A DNA stretch of 64,000 nt from Anaerolineales bacterium UBA6055 (lineage in GTDB: Bacteria; Chloroflexota; Anaerolineae; Aggregatilineales; Phototrophicaceae): contig DIYL01000047.1 in the NCBI GenBank assembly GCA_002428985.1, positions 1 to 64,000 of the forward strand. The letters are read 5' to 3'. Both the position numbers and the translations under genes were made by a program. Position 1 is the stretch's first letter; every line of letters begins with the position of its first letter. Shown piece after piece: positions 28,901-38,051 of this stretch. The notes beneath the pieces are model-generated. The model worked only from the letters and a program-made list of their open reading frames with translations. It did not search any database and was not told the DNA's origin.

Positions 28901-30088
28901 GGGATCCGCGGCTTTACGGATAACCCGATATTCAATGTGATTACGTGTGTTCACATTCGCATAAATGTCCTCTAGCCACTTCGAAACATTCGGCACATCA
29001 TCTTCATAAATAAACTGAAAACGGAGCTTGTCACTGCTGTATACTTCTGCTCTGGAATGTCCCGTCAGCCGTTCAAATTCACTATTCATGTATAAGTTTT
29101 TGCCATCACGTTGGATACTCAGTAACACATCAGTCGATTCAACAATCACATCACTAGCACTAACAGCATGTAACGACGGTTTAGCTGTTAGTATGACTGC
29201 TTGAGTGTTACTTGGATCAAGGAATGTCATTGTCATGTTAATCCGTATTGACTCATTATTGAGCCGATATAAATCTGTATTGGATTGCACATTCCATTCA
29301 TTCATCGTACCTATCCGGACTGAAAAAATATCGGATGATGGGGTTTCTTGTTTAGATTCCGGTATAAATTTGCTTAACGGCTGTCCAACAATATCATCGG
29401 ATGATACTGCACCAATTAAGCGCACACCTGCGGGATTAATGTAGGTAATTTGATTGTTGAGAATAATCATCACCAGATCAGGTAAACGCGCTAATAAATC
29501 CTCCTCAGTTGGATTTGATATATCCTTGTTGGTTTTGAACAGGGCATCATTAAATTTAAGAAATGGCGTGCAGAGACCAATTCCTACAAATATCATGCTA
29601 ATGGATAATAGGTCAAGTGGTGAAAACAATCCAAGCTGAGTTGAACCAATGATTAAATTTAGAATGACAAAAATTACACCGAGAACAGAAAAGAATCGTC
29701 GTGTATTGCCATTCAACAAAAATAACGAGAGTGGTAATGCAAAAATGGACGCACCAAAGATTAAAGCCGGCGCATGTATCGTCACAAATGGAACAAAAAC
29801 AAGTAACGGCTGGAAAAGCAATAACAAAATAACAGAGACAGTAACAACCTGATAGTATTTTGTTCGGCTAATACTATACAAAATAATACTCAGAACCAAC
29901 CGCCATAAGACTGTGACAGGTGTTTCTGTAGATACTAATTGGTATCCAATAGCATAGGCCATCGTCAATATAATCCAGATGACGAGGATCACCTGTATAA
30001 TTGCCTGTTGAAGATTTTGGTTAGGGGTTACTGTAATCCAGCTCAGGATTTGGTTTTGCCATGATGAGTCCTGAGGAGTTTGCTTCAC
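25943..30088 (-). CDS. Large multi-sensor histidine kinase (7TM, PAS, GAF)
   Basis: This 1381-residue membrane kinase has about seven N-terminal helices (residues 30-190), then PAS domains at about 200-310, 325-430 and 550-665. Two GAF domains follow at about 685-835 (STLGVVVPMQDRPFGVLNLH) and 853-1015 (YMAAPIFAGDVNLGVINLD), and a further PAS at about 1033-1145. The phosphoacceptor is H1161 in SYAAHELRNPI. The ATP lid motifs are VTNLVSNALHYTP, DNGIGIP and GTGLGLSITKEL. The start is GTG at 30088, with GGAG eight bases upstream. No response regulator is adjacent; candidates are the receiver at 15426 or the REC domain at 32981. Confidence 0.92.
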   Translation of the reverse strand: MKQTPQDSSWQNQILSWITVTPNQNLQQAIIQVILVIWIILTMAYAIGYQLVSTETPVTVLWRLVLSIILYSISRTKYYQVVTVSVILLLLFQPLLVFVPFVTIHAPALIFGASIFALPLSLFLLNGNTRRFFSVLGVIFVILNLIIGSTQLGLFSPLDLLSISMIFVGIGLCTPFLKFNDALFKTNKDISNPTEEDLLARLPDLVMIILNNQITYINPAGVRLIGAVSSDDIVGQPLSKFIPESKQETPSSDIFSVRIGTMNEWNVQSNTDLYRLNNESIRINMTMTFLDPSNTQAVILTAKPSLHAVSASDVIVESTDVLLSIQRDGKNLYMNSEFERLTGHSRAEVYSSDKLRFQFIYEDDVPNVSKWLEDIYANVNTRNHIEYRVIRKAADPVWVRSTYCIVRYLGKPAYLITTVNIDDYYERTPSFDLISASPVAYIIAKEVDGTVLIVDGKLTGIDNKLSLQSLNGQPLNQLLQQFPESLTDVFDHLSESESEYTQADELSYDDGQSVIVEWTATRLDHSLGDYIIVLRSIEDEVALKTEISHFQFIFNMMNDYAYMLKILPDDTYQFEWVSHAFKAITGYDPEIDATQDILDALYHPDDRAKMVKHFETLRNGQSHVQEYRLQTKAGATRYMREYAYSMSENEQPAVIYASVSDTTSNYIAEQTLKNYAMQQGVIAEVGMVAVSNQLDTDEFARQALNILVQIMEVPFCTLIELKEDEPAQFSLHTVIGHGWHSHIEPNPNNKSSYLGYILHQNDAVLVNDWSIEKRFTRPNVILKNNLQSTLGVVVPMQDRPFGVLNLHSMALNHFSPDNINTVQMVANIIGTYIQQKRIREAEYEHHMVAQALGDIAALLNSATELDDILLIILNFVAQIVPVVDSSNIMLHNLEQQTATIVIRHNVNTDIPPAPSGQEFPLEELPLFTEMIETGNPVVINDVTKDARWHVSDDTPWIQSYMAAPIFAGDVNLGVINLDSRRRNAFNQDHVEQLEVFMNHASIAIQNAQQAEKLKREVESQTHKLKAERAQLQAVFQATGEGIFYSEDATMLFVNEKLCEIMGYERYELLGQSSVIFRPDDLDEQELRVRDRIIEEIKTKGIAHAEIRFKRKNGEIFTGAITASHVSVEDDDKRISVTIIRDISEAIKLEEQRNSFISYAAHELRNPITALNTRIYIMRQKEDKNMTINGQDIDKFDQIVQKMNLLVSGLLDFSRYQSGRIPLTFESVIVHKVLGDVRTIQQPEAEKENQTLIFDMPEEPVTMIGDELRLYQIVTNLVSNALHYTPANGTIQVSLAYTDDEKQMIIIKVMDNGIGIPKDKQINLFQPFYQVDNEHMESGTGLGLSITKELVEAHHGTISVESEPGEGSTFIVILPVNGEPLN

Positions 30089-30235
30089 GAATGCGTCTCC
30101 AAAATTCCGATTATAATAATTCTAATAAACCTATGCTATAACGTATATAACGATGCAGATCATAACTTCATAGTACCTGATATTTTCTGGTTCACGAAAT
30201 AAGAATTCACAAAGTTAAGTGAAAGACCATCTATA

Positions 30236-31909
30236 ATGTCCAAACCTTTGCAATATCTTCAACAACTGAGCGTCAACCTCCTCAATGTCCAGCGTCAACG
30301 ATATAAAGCTATTGATTACGTCATGATTAATGTTCCGACTTCATTCCCGATTGTGCCGGAAGATCGTAATCTGATTCAACGCCAATTATTAGGCGAGCCA
30401 GCCATGAGCCTACTTGAGTTTGAACATAATCTCGATCGTATTGGTAAAGACCCGCGCCCCCTCGGTGTGATCTTATACATGCGTGGTGTTGCAATGAGTG
30501 TGGCCGATTTACAGACGATACGCGATGCGATCTTACGTCTACGCGACACAGGTAAACGGGTCTTAGCCTATTCAGCCCGTTTTAGTACGGGTGGCTATTA
30601 TCTCGCCAGTGCGTGCGATGAAATTCTGATGCTACCCGGTGGTGTGTTAGAAACAACTGGCTTATTTAGTCAACAAGTTTTTCTCAAGGGCGGTTTAGAA
30701 GCGGTCGGGCTAAAATTTGATTCTGTCGCGATTTCACCGTATAAGGGTGCTGCCGATACACTCACCCGAAACGAACCATCTGATGAAGGGCGAGACCAAA
30801 CCAATTGGTTACTCGATTCGACCTTTAATATGATTTTGGATGGGATCGCTGCGACGCGTAAAATGAAAGCCGATAGTATCAAAGAAATGATCGATACAGC
30901 CCCCCATCTGAGCGATGATGCGCTTGAAAAAGGGTATATTGATGGGATTATGAACGAAGAACGTCTGTTGGAATATCTCGGTATTACCAAGATTACACCT
31001 TGGGCAGAAGCCGACGCACAGATTCTATTACCCGTTTATGACATGAGTCAAAAGTACGTCGGTGTCATTTATGCTGGTGGCATGATAGTTGATGGGGAAA
31101 GCGCCAAACCACCCGCTGATGTGCCTGTCCCTGTGCCATTTGTCGGCGGTGAGCGACTTGGCGATATGACGCTTAATCAACAAGTGCGTAATCTGATGAA
31201 AGACCCTAAATGCGCCGCCCTCGTTTTATATATTGATAGTGGTGGTGGGTCAGCAAGTGCCTCAGAATCAATGGCGTCGGCATTAGAAGAATTTGCTAAA
31301 ACCCGCCCATTGGTGGTTTATATGGGAGGCGTGGCTGCATCTGGCGGATATTATATTGCGACCCCTGCGCATTGGATTATTGCACAATCTGGCACAATCA
31401 CAGGCTCAATCGGTGTGATTATGGGTAAGCTCGTGAATAGTGACTTACTGAAAAAGCTCAAGCTGAATCCGGTATCATATTTACGTGGCGATAATGCGGG
31501 CATTATTTCATCAGAAGATCCCTTCACAGAGTCGCAACGGGACAAAATCCGCGAGGGCATTGAACATGTCTATGAGCAATTTTTGGCGCGGGTTGCACGA
31601 AGCCGTGGTAAAACCAAAGAAGATATTGATGCAATCGGTGGCGGACGTGTTTGGACAGGTGAACAAGCACTCGAAAATGGTTTGATCGACGAAATTGGTA
31701 ATCTGCGTAGTGCGATTCATAAAGCACGCGAGATGGCAAACTTACCAGAGTCAGCTCCAGCACGACTCATACGTGAAAAAGGGAAACCCATCGGTGCACA
31801 ACTCGCTGAGAAAAATCCAGCAGCACTCGCGAGTTATGTGGTCGAAAATGTCGAACATCTCACGACACGCGCTCAATTTGTTATGCCATTCGATTGGCGT
31901 AACCAATAA
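30236..31909 (+). CDS. sppA: Signal peptide peptidase SppA, 67-kDa type
   Basis: This 557-residue protein has two tandem peptidase S49 domains. The N-terminal half carries the general-base Lys (K170 in SPYKGAADTL). The C-terminal half has the nucleophile Ser (S369 in GGVAASGGYYIA) followed by TITGSIGVI. This matches the E. coli-type double-domain SppA that degrades cleaved signal peptides. Unlike that enzyme it lacks an obvious N-terminal membrane anchor, so it may be cytoplasmic or peripherally bound. The WYL regulator starts three bases after its stop. Confidence 0.92.
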   Translation: MSKPLQYLQQLSVNLLNVQRQRYKAIDYVMINVPTSFPIVPEDRNLIQRQLLGEPAMSLLEFEHNLDRIGKDPRPLGVILYMRGVAMSVADLQTIRDAILRLRDTGKRVLAYSARFSTGGYYLASACDEILMLPGGVLETTGLFSQQVFLKGGLEAVGLKFDSVAISPYKGAADTLTRNEPSDEGRDQTNWLLDSTFNMILDGIAATRKMKADSIKEMIDTAPHLSDDALEKGYIDGIMNEERLLEYLGITKITPWAEADAQILLPVYDMSQKYVGVIYAGGMIVDGESAKPPADVPVPVPFVGGERLGDMTLNQQVRNLMKDPKCAALVLYIDSGGGSASASESMASALEEFAKTRPLVVYMGGVAASGGYYIATPAHWIIAQSGTITGSIGVIMGKLVNSDLLKKLKLNPVSYLRGDNAGIISSEDPFTESQRDKIREGIEHVYEQFLARVARSRGKTKEDIDAIGGGRVWTGEQALENGLIDEIGNLRSAIHKAREMANLPESAPARLIREKGKPIGAQLAEKNPAALASYVVENVEHLTTRAQFVMPFDWRNQ

Positions 31910-31912
31910 ACC

Positions 31913-32869
31913 ATGCGTGCCGAACGCTTGCTGTCATTACTATTGCTCCTGAGACAAAAGGGACAAATGACAGCAGGCAATCTTGCCACAACTTTAAATG
32001 TCTCCGAACGTACCATCTATCGCGATATACAAACATTAAGTGTCGCTGGTATACCCATTTATACAATTGAAGGACGTGGTGGGGGTGTTGGACTAGATGA
32101 AGACTATCGTGTATCACTTGCCAGTTTGAGTCAGCAAGATGTGCGAGCTTTATTTATTTCCGGAGCATCTTCGCCCTTAAATGATCTAGGTTTATCCTCC
32201 ACAAATGAAGCGATTTTACTCAAATTGCTTGACATGTTGCCGACTTTACATCAAGTGGAGGCAAACCGTGTCCGCCAACGTATTTACATTGACCCAACAG
32301 ACTGGTTTGCTATGGGACAATATATCCCCTTTATCCAACAGGTGCAATCAGCGGTCTTGGCAGACAAGATAATCGACATTACTTATCAACGGGGGGATGG
32401 TCAAACTGTCAATCGAACAATTGATGCATATGGTATGGTGGCAAAATCGAATGTTTGGTACTTAATCGGTAAACATGGTGAACAATTTCGTAGCTATCGT
32501 GTCTCACGCATTCAAAAACTTGTTATCAGCGAGACTCAATTTAAACGTGATACCCAGTTTGACTTAGAGCAATTTTGGCAGTCTCATACTCAATCTTTCA
32601 TCAATAGCATCCCAAACTATCCAGTTGTGCTCTATATTCTTAAAGACCAGCAACAATGGGTATGTAGTTTCTTGTCACTCGAACCGACTCAACTATCTCC
32701 CACTGATCACCCGAACTGGCTCCAAGCAACAGTTCAATTTGATACACAGCAACAGGCAATAGTTAGCTTGATCGGCATTGCACAGCAGATTCGTATCATT
32801 GAACCTGTCGGTTTATATGATGCCTTAGTTACTTTTTCTAAAGTAATATTTAACTATCTTCATAATTAA
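31913..32869 (+). CDS. WYL-domain transcriptional regulator
   Basis: Residues 1-60 form a DeoR/HTH_11-type winged helix (MRAERLLSLLLLLRQKGQMT, then LNVSERTIYRDIQTLSVAG). A helical linker follows. Residues about 140-210 are a WYL domain in which the signature reads NVWYLIGKHGEQFRSYRVSR. WYL domains bind nucleic-acid-related or small ligands and often regulate DNA-damage or defence genes. The C-terminal extension is the WCX-type region. It is three bases from the sppA stop and so probably in one operon. The operator is not identified. Confidence 0.9.
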   Translation: MRAERLLSLLLLLRQKGQMTAGNLATTLNVSERTIYRDIQTLSVAGIPIYTIEGRGGGVGLDEDYRVSLASLSQQDVRALFISGASSPLNDLGLSSTNEAILLKLLDMLPTLHQVEANRVRQRIYIDPTDWFAMGQYIPFIQQVQSAVLADKIIDITYQRGDGQTVNRTIDAYGMVAKSNVWYLIGKHGEQFRSYRVSRIQKLVISETQFKRDTQFDLEQFWQSHTQSFINSIPNYPVVLYILKDQQQWVCSFLSLEPTQLSPTDHPNWLQATVQFDTQQQAIVSLIGIAQQIRIIEPVGLYDALVTFSKVIFNYLHN

Positions 32870-32980
32870 GGTTTTTTTTATTACAATTTTAAATATATAG
32901 TGACAACTTGGCTGTCATATAAACTTAAATAAAGTTTGACATATTTTATACCTTTCGTAAGAAAAGATAGCGATAATCAC

Positions 32981-34750
32981 ATGACCACAATTCTACTGAT
33001 AGATGATGTTGTAGAGGTTCTGAAAAATGTCTCTGAGCTGTTAGAATTCGAAGGATTTGATGTAATCAAAGCGGGTGATGGCATTGAAGGGTTACAGCTT
33101 GCACGCGAACATATGCCTGATCTCATTATCTGTGATATCAAAATGCCCGGACTCAATGGTTACGACGTGATTAAACAATTACGAAGTGATATCGCGACGG
33201 CGACTATTCCGTTCATCTTTCTATCTGCCAATGCAATGCCAGAGCATATTCGTGAGGGGATGGTACTCGGCGCAGATGACTATCTGACCAAACCGTTTAC
33301 AGGTGACCAACTCATGCCTAGAATTTGGTCACGACTCAAACGGCATGAATTATATGAACTGCAACAACTACGATCATTTGCCCATCAGATGGTCACAATC
33401 CAAGAGGCTGAGCGAGAAAATTTATCTTATGACCTCAAAAACAACCTTGCAACCATCATTTCCGATCTTAAGCTGACACTCGACTTATTAGATCGATTGC
33501 CCGATCGTGTCCGAAAATCGACATTAGAAACCTCGCAAGCATTGCTTGATGAAGTCCTAAGAGAGATCAACGTACTGTCTCATACACTGTATCCAACAAC
33601 TTTAAATCAACTAGGCATCTTACCTGAAATATTTTTCTTAATTGAACAATTTAAAAATCATAATGAAATCGATATTGCATTCGAACATCAAGGCATTGAT
33701 TCACTTAACTTTAATCAAAATGCTAAGGTTGCGCTTTATCGTGTTGTACAAGAAGCGCTGAATAATATTGAAAAACATGCCCAATCGCAACATATTGATA
33801 TTCGTATTTGGACAGAAGATGAGCAGTTACGGCTCCAGATTATTGACGATGGACAAGGGTTTGATCTTGAAAAAGCCTTACAAGACCATCGTCATATTGG
33901 CATCATCGGGATGCGCGAACGTGTATTCTTGCTCAATGGTGAATTTAGTATCCTGACATCACCGAATGACGGCACACAAGTAATTGCTGATATTCCATTA
34001 AATGCGGATATACCAGACACTCAAGCGGAGATAACACGCCCACTCTCTCAATTCCAAGTAAAGATTCCCAAATTAGAACACTATATCAAACCGGATGCAG
34101 TGAATCAGCAACGTGTTCTCATCGCAGAATCCAATGAACTCACCCGCTGGGGTATTCATAATGCGGTCAATAGTAACAACACTTATAACGTTGTCGCTAT
34201 GACAGATAATGAACAAGAGTTGATGCAACTATTAGACGAAACACCAGTCGATATGTTGATTTTGTCGCATACTTTACAAGCTGAGAGCGATAATATGACC
34301 TTGGTCGAAGAGCTTCATCAACAATTTCCGGATGTGCAGATTATCATTTTGTCGAACTTTGCTGAATATACATACGCGACAGATATGATTCGGCGTGGCG
34401 CATCGGGTTACTTATTAAAATCTGGATCACTAGAAGAAATGAGCCATGCCCTAAATATCGTTACGGAAGGTAAGCAGTATATCGCCAAAGATGCAATGGC
34501 AACGGTACCGACTTCGGTAGACGATACATCGCAACCACCCACAAATCTGGATGCGTTTTCAACATTGACGGAACGCGAGCGTGAGATTTTTTTGCTGGTG
34601 GTGAATGGGGCAACCAATAAAGTTATTGCTGAACAACTCTACATCAGTTCGCGAACAGTCGAAACACATCGCCGAAATATGATGCGTAAATTAGGGATTC
34701 GTGGTACACAAAATTTGATGCGTTTCGCTATGATTCGTGGGCTAATCTAA
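32981..34750 (+). CDS. Receiver, degenerate histidine kinase, pseudo-receiver and LuxR output in one chain
   Basis: The ATG at 32981 starts right at an intact receiver (LLIDDVVEVL, D52 in ICDIKMPG, YLTKPF). Residues about 130-340 resemble a HisKA_3/HATPase kinase core, but the H-box reads ERENLSYDLKNNLA, with Lys153-Asn154 where His-Asp is expected. The ATP site keeps N261 (QEALNNIEKHA) and DDGQGFD. A second receiver-like domain (about 378-500) has Glu383-Ser384 for the acidic pair and Ser429 at the phosphoacceptor position. A normal LuxR/NarL helix-turn-helix (LTEREREIF, TVETHRRNMMRKL) ends the protein. It may be a phosphorylation-gated regulator that uses only its first receiver. Confidence 0.85.
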   Translation: MTTILLIDDVVEVLKNVSELLEFEGFDVIKAGDGIEGLQLAREHMPDLIICDIKMPGLNGYDVIKQLRSDIATATIPFIFLSANAMPEHIREGMVLGADDYLTKPFTGDQLMPRIWSRLKRHELYELQQLRSFAHQMVTIQEAERENLSYDLKNNLATIISDLKLTLDLLDRLPDRVRKSTLETSQALLDEVLREINVLSHTLYPTTLNQLGILPEIFFLIEQFKNHNEIDIAFEHQGIDSLNFNQNAKVALYRVVQEALNNIEKHAQSQHIDIRIWTEDEQLRLQIIDDGQGFDLEKALQDHRHIGIIGMRERVFLLNGEFSILTSPNDGTQVIADIPLNADIPDTQAEITRPLSQFQVKIPKLEHYIKPDAVNQQRVLIAESNELTRWGIHNAVNSNNTYNVVAMTDNEQELMQLLDETPVDMLILSHTLQAESDNMTLVEELHQQFPDVQIIILSNFAEYTYATDMIRRGASGYLLKSGSLEEMSHALNIVTEGKQYIAKDAMATVPTSVDDTSQPPTNLDAFSTLTEREREIFLLVVNGATNKVIAEQLYISSRTVETHRRNMMRKLGIRGTQNLMRFAMIRGLI

Positions 34751-34916
34751 TACAACTTGGAGACCTACCAAACAGAGAACACACCCCATACGCCAATGAA
34801 CCAATAAAAGCGCAGAGATGTGTCCTATGTATGCAATACCCTTCAAAGTATCGCATGATCATTATAATACAGTCTGTTGCAAGATACAGTAACAGTCTGC
34901 AAACGTTTGCGATAGC

Positions 34917-35996
34917 TTAGGTTTCGTCTTCGTATTCTTGCGAGCTAAAGACATAGACCTCATTCAAAATATTTCCATCTTCATCGGGTTCTGTCTCAGC
35001 AGTCCAATCGTATACCCAACGCGCATCACTAATACTCAAATTAACACATCCGCGACTACGGCGATATCCGAAGTCATCATGCCAGTAGGTGCCATGCAAA
35101 CTAATGTCATTATCAAAATACATCGTCCATGGTACATCCTGTAGAGCATAGGCTTCTGGAGCACCGGTTGCACCACTCATCGCATCTCGATCTAAGCGTG
35201 CCCAAATTTCGAAAATTCCCTCGTTTGTCCCCCATTGTGGTAGACCTGTCGAAATCAATGTCGTAAACACAGGGGTTTCATCTTCGTAGGCAGTGACAGT
35301 TTGCTCGAATAGATCGACAGCAACCCAGCGCTCTGCGGTAATACCTTCTGGTTTTTCAATTGGTTGGAATTTTGATACAAATTCTTGGCGAATCCAACTA
35401 TTGGGTGCGATAAGATACCAGAGGTTCCCTTCGCTATCGAATTCTTCTGCAAAAATATTGACAACCTCATAGCGACGGGTGACATAACCACTTTCTGCAC
35501 TACCGGGTTCGCCGGGTTGGAGGGACGCATAGATCCCTGTACGATCAAGGATTTCTGCAAATGGGTACTGCCAGTCTTCCGGTAGGAGGAGACCTGTATA
35601 GTACGATGCTTCGACAAAGCTGGCATCACTACGTTGTAACCATTCACCACCGACGCGTTGAAGCCAGCCATCTACACTGAGGTCGATAGCATTCACGAAA
35701 TTGAATCCGGGTGGGATTTGTCCGATGACGTTACCACCGGGACCATCAAATAAGTTGACAGCATCAGGACCGACACGCCAAAAACTATAGGTGCTCAAGG
35801 TAGTGCGATCTTGTGTAATATTTTCAAAACCGGGGGCAGGGAATGCTTCCATCATTTCGTAACAGGCATCGCTGGTGTCATTGCCGTCCCAACATACAGT
35901 GGGGTCATATTCTAACTCTGTAGTGGTGCTCTGTGCAAAACTAAATGACACACTCATGAGTGCAATCATCATACTAACGAAAATCTTTTTGGTCAT
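34917..35996 (-). CDS. Secreted L,D-transpeptidase (YkuD)
   Basis: This 359-residue protein has a signal peptide (residues 1-21, ending SFSFAQ). The N-terminal 200 residues contain SH3-like segments (FWRVGPDAVNLFDGPGG, YEVVNIFAEEFDSEGNLWYL). The C-terminal 130 residues are the YkuD catalytic domain, with HGTYWHDDFG and the active-site SRGCVNLSISDARWVYDW (Cys nucleophile, His earlier). Such enzymes make 3-3 cross-links in peptidoglycan or attach proteins to it. In Chloroflexota similar secreted YkuD proteins are common. It is monocistronic. Confidence 0.9.
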   Translation of the reverse strand: MTKKIFVSMMIALMSVSFSFAQSTTTELEYDPTVCWDGNDTSDACYEMMEAFPAPGFENITQDRTTLSTYSFWRVGPDAVNLFDGPGGNVIGQIPPGFNFVNAIDLSVDGWLQRVGGEWLQRSDASFVEASYYTGLLLPEDWQYPFAEILDRTGIYASLQPGEPGSAESGYVTRRYEVVNIFAEEFDSEGNLWYLIAPNSWIRQEFVSKFQPIEKPEGITAERWVAVDLFEQTVTAYEDETPVFTTLISTGLPQWGTNEGIFEIWARLDRDAMSGATGAPEAYALQDVPWTMYFDNDISLHGTYWHDDFGYRRSRGCVNLSISDARWVYDWTAETEPDEDGNILNEVYVFSSQEYEDET

Positions 35997-36321
35997 GCGA
36001 CTATAGACTCCATAACTGAACGTAAAATCAGAACGATTATCTTACAAGTTAGTTGCGAAATGATAACACAACTTTTTCGCTTGACAATCCAATGATAGCC
36101 CTACGATCTTGTTACAATTCTAGCTCTGATTTAGCTTTCATATTTCGTATGATATGGATTATACCTCGTGTGATTTGAGTTAAGGGGATGCGGAATAACC
36201 CAAGTCATGAGTTAGATGAAATTTGAAGAGAAGAGTAATTGCAGGAGCTCGATTTGTAAGTATAATGCTAATTATTCTGTTTTCTAGCAAAGCCTTGCAT
36301 GAGATAGATTTATATTGAAAA
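35997..36321. other. Intergenic region upstream of the TetR gene
   Basis: This gap of 325 bp before the TetR operator holds the minus-strand promoter of the L,D-transpeptidase gene and otherwise shows no open frame, hairpin or repeat. Confidence 0.45.
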
Positions 36322-36342
36322 ATACTAACCAGTCAGTATAAT
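36315..36342 (+). promoter_or_regulatory. TetR operator over its own promoter
   Basis: TTGAAA (36315-36320) and TATAAT (36337-36342) are 16 bp apart. The 19-bp sequence ATACTAACCAGTCAGTATA occupies 36322-36340, covering the spacer and -10 box. Its reverse complement recurs at 36941-36959. The pattern of ACC.GTC in an A/T frame resembles LmrA/YxaF-type operators. Confidence 0.75.
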
Positions 36343-36348
36343 AATCAT

Positions 36349-36924
36349 ATGACTTCTGAAACGCGACAAAAAATACTTGAGGCTGCATCCAATTTGTTCG
36401 AGCTACAAGGCTATCATGCTACCGGTTTGAATCAGATTGTCGATGAAAGCAAGACACCACGTGGGTCTTTGTATTACTATTTCCCAGATGGTAAAGAAGA
36501 GATAGCAGCTGAAGCGGTTACTTTGCGTATGAGTGAGGCAATTACTCATACCTATCAGTTAATTAATCAGGTTGATGATCCTGCTGAAGCAATATACGAG
36601 ATGATTTTTAAGGCATCTCAGAAGATTATAGAACAAGGGTATTGTACTGGTGCTCCTATCGCAGCCATTGCGTTAGAGACATCTAATTCGAATGAGCGAA
36701 TTCGTCAGGCATGTGCTCAAGGATATGAAGGGCTTCAAGATGTGATCCGCGCAAAGTTGGTGTTGAGTGGCTTTTCAAGTCAGATTGCGGCTACATTGGC
36801 TGCTACTGTCGCTGCTTCCATGGAAGGGGCAATGATTTTGAGTCGTACTCAGCAAAACCCAGACATTCTCATCCAAGTAGCAGCTCAGATGAGAATTATG
36901 ATTCAGACTGCGTCTAAATCATAA
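36349..36924 (+). CDS. TetR/AcrR-family repressor, LmrA/YxaF-like
   Basis: Residues 1-50 form the TetR helix-turn-helix (TRQKILEAASNLFELQGYHA, then GLNQIVDESKTPRGSLYYYF). The ligand-binding C-terminal helices (191 residues total) include a conserved Cys (QGYCTGAPIAAIALET) typical of LmrA/YxaF relatives, which regulate multidrug or flavonoid-responsive genes. The gene is flanked by two identical 19-bp operators in inverse orientation, one over its own promoter and one ahead of the SDR gene. It is therefore predicted to repress both itself and that gene. Confidence 0.9.
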   Translation: MTSETRQKILEAASNLFELQGYHATGLNQIVDESKTPRGSLYYYFPDGKEEIAAEAVTLRMSEAITHTYQLINQVDDPAEAIYEMIFKASQKIIEQGYCTGAPIAAIALETSNSNERIRQACAQGYEGLQDVIRAKLVLSGFSSQIAATLAATVAASMEGAMILSRTQQNPDILIQVAAQMRIMIQTASKS

Positions 36925-36940
36925 ATTTTTTTGAATAAAT

Positions 36941-36959
36941 TATACTGACTGGTTAGTAT
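36941..36959 (+). promoter_or_regulatory. Second TetR operator, before the SDR gene
   Basis: TATACTGACTGGTTAGTAT is the exact reverse complement of the 19-bp operator at 36322-36340. It lies 39 bp before the SDR start, between the TetR stop and the SDR ribosome site (GGAG at about 36986-36989). Confidence 0.8.
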
Positions 36960-36997
36960 AAAAGATTTTGGCATAGTATAGATTATGGAGTAGAAGC

Positions 36998-37813
36998 ATG
37001 CATTTAATTCTTACAGGTGGGCACTCAGGTCTCGGTCTTGAACTAACAAAAATGCTACTGAATCAAGGTCATCAGCTTGGGCTAATTCTACGGAATGAGA
37101 AACGAAAAGCTGATGCAATTGATGCAATTGGGGCATCAGACAACATTGATTTCTTTTTTGCTGATCTCTCAAAACAGAGTGACATCCGGCAAGTTGCTAA
37201 AGAAATCATTTCGAAATGGGATGTTGTCGATGGGCTGTTTAGTAATGCGGGTGTTCTATTGGAACAAGCCTACTACTCAGATCAAGGTAATGAGATGCAC
37301 TTTGAAGTAAATACGCTCGCTCCTTACATCTTATCTCGCGAGTTGATGCCTGCGCTTGAAAAAGCACAGAATCCGTTTATTGTTGTAACAGCTTCTGGAT
37401 CAGCACGTGAAATAAATAATTGGTCGCCTGACATTCCCGACCTCAAAAAGCCAGCCAAATTTGTGAAGTTAACTGGCTCGTATCGATATTCCAAATTGGC
37501 CTTAGTAATGCTCATGGTTCATATGGCAGAGGAAAACAAACATATCAGGATTATTAGTCTAAACCCTGGTGCAATTGATACGAAAATGGCTAGAGGGAAA
37601 GGTGCTCCATTCTTCATTAAACTCTTAAGACCGTTTGTTTTTGAAGCACCAGAAAAAGGGGCGCAGCGAGTCTATGACGCTGCATTTGGCGATAAGTATC
37701 AAACTCACACAGGCATCTTTGTGTCTAGTAAAGGCGAAATACAACACATAGAAAACAAACTGAACTCTAGACATCTAGGGCAGATAAACGCTGCGATTAT
37801 AGAGGAAGAATAG
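36998..37813 (+). CDS. Short-chain dehydrogenase/reductase
   Basis: This 271-residue SDR has a cofactor motif LTGGHSGLGLELTKML (residues 4-19), the NAG motif (LFSNAGVL), the Ser in VVTASGSA and the catalytic pair in SYRYSKLALV (Tyr and Lys). It is a NAD(P)H-dependent oxidoreductase; the substrate is unknown. It is preceded by a TetR operator and the TetR gene, so it is the likely target of that repressor, responding to an unidentified ligand. Confidence 0.88.
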   Translation: MHLILTGGHSGLGLELTKMLLNQGHQLGLILRNEKRKADAIDAIGASDNIDFFFADLSKQSDIRQVAKEIISKWDVVDGLFSNAGVLLEQAYYSDQGNEMHFEVNTLAPYILSRELMPALEKAQNPFIVVTASGSAREINNWSPDIPDLKKPAKFVKLTGSYRYSKLALVMLMVHMAEENKHIRIISLNPGAIDTKMARGKGAPFFIKLLRPFVFEAPEKGAQRVYDAAFGDKYQTHTGIFVSSKGEIQHIENKLNSRHLGQINAAIIEEE

Positions 37814-38051
37814 AACCATTTAGAAAAAGCTATAGTAGGTATTTCTGGTTCCATATAAATAATGCTCAAAATTGTGGAACCAACTAACTTTTGGGAATTG
37901 CTTGAATATACCGGATATCTTATTTCACTGGCTTCATTGTTAATCTGATGATAGCATGCTTGATAGTTGATTAGCAACAGCCGTAAAAATTACTCCTCAG
38001 CCAAGGGTTTCTCAATACACTTCAGTTTGCTTAAACAACACTGGCATTAGA

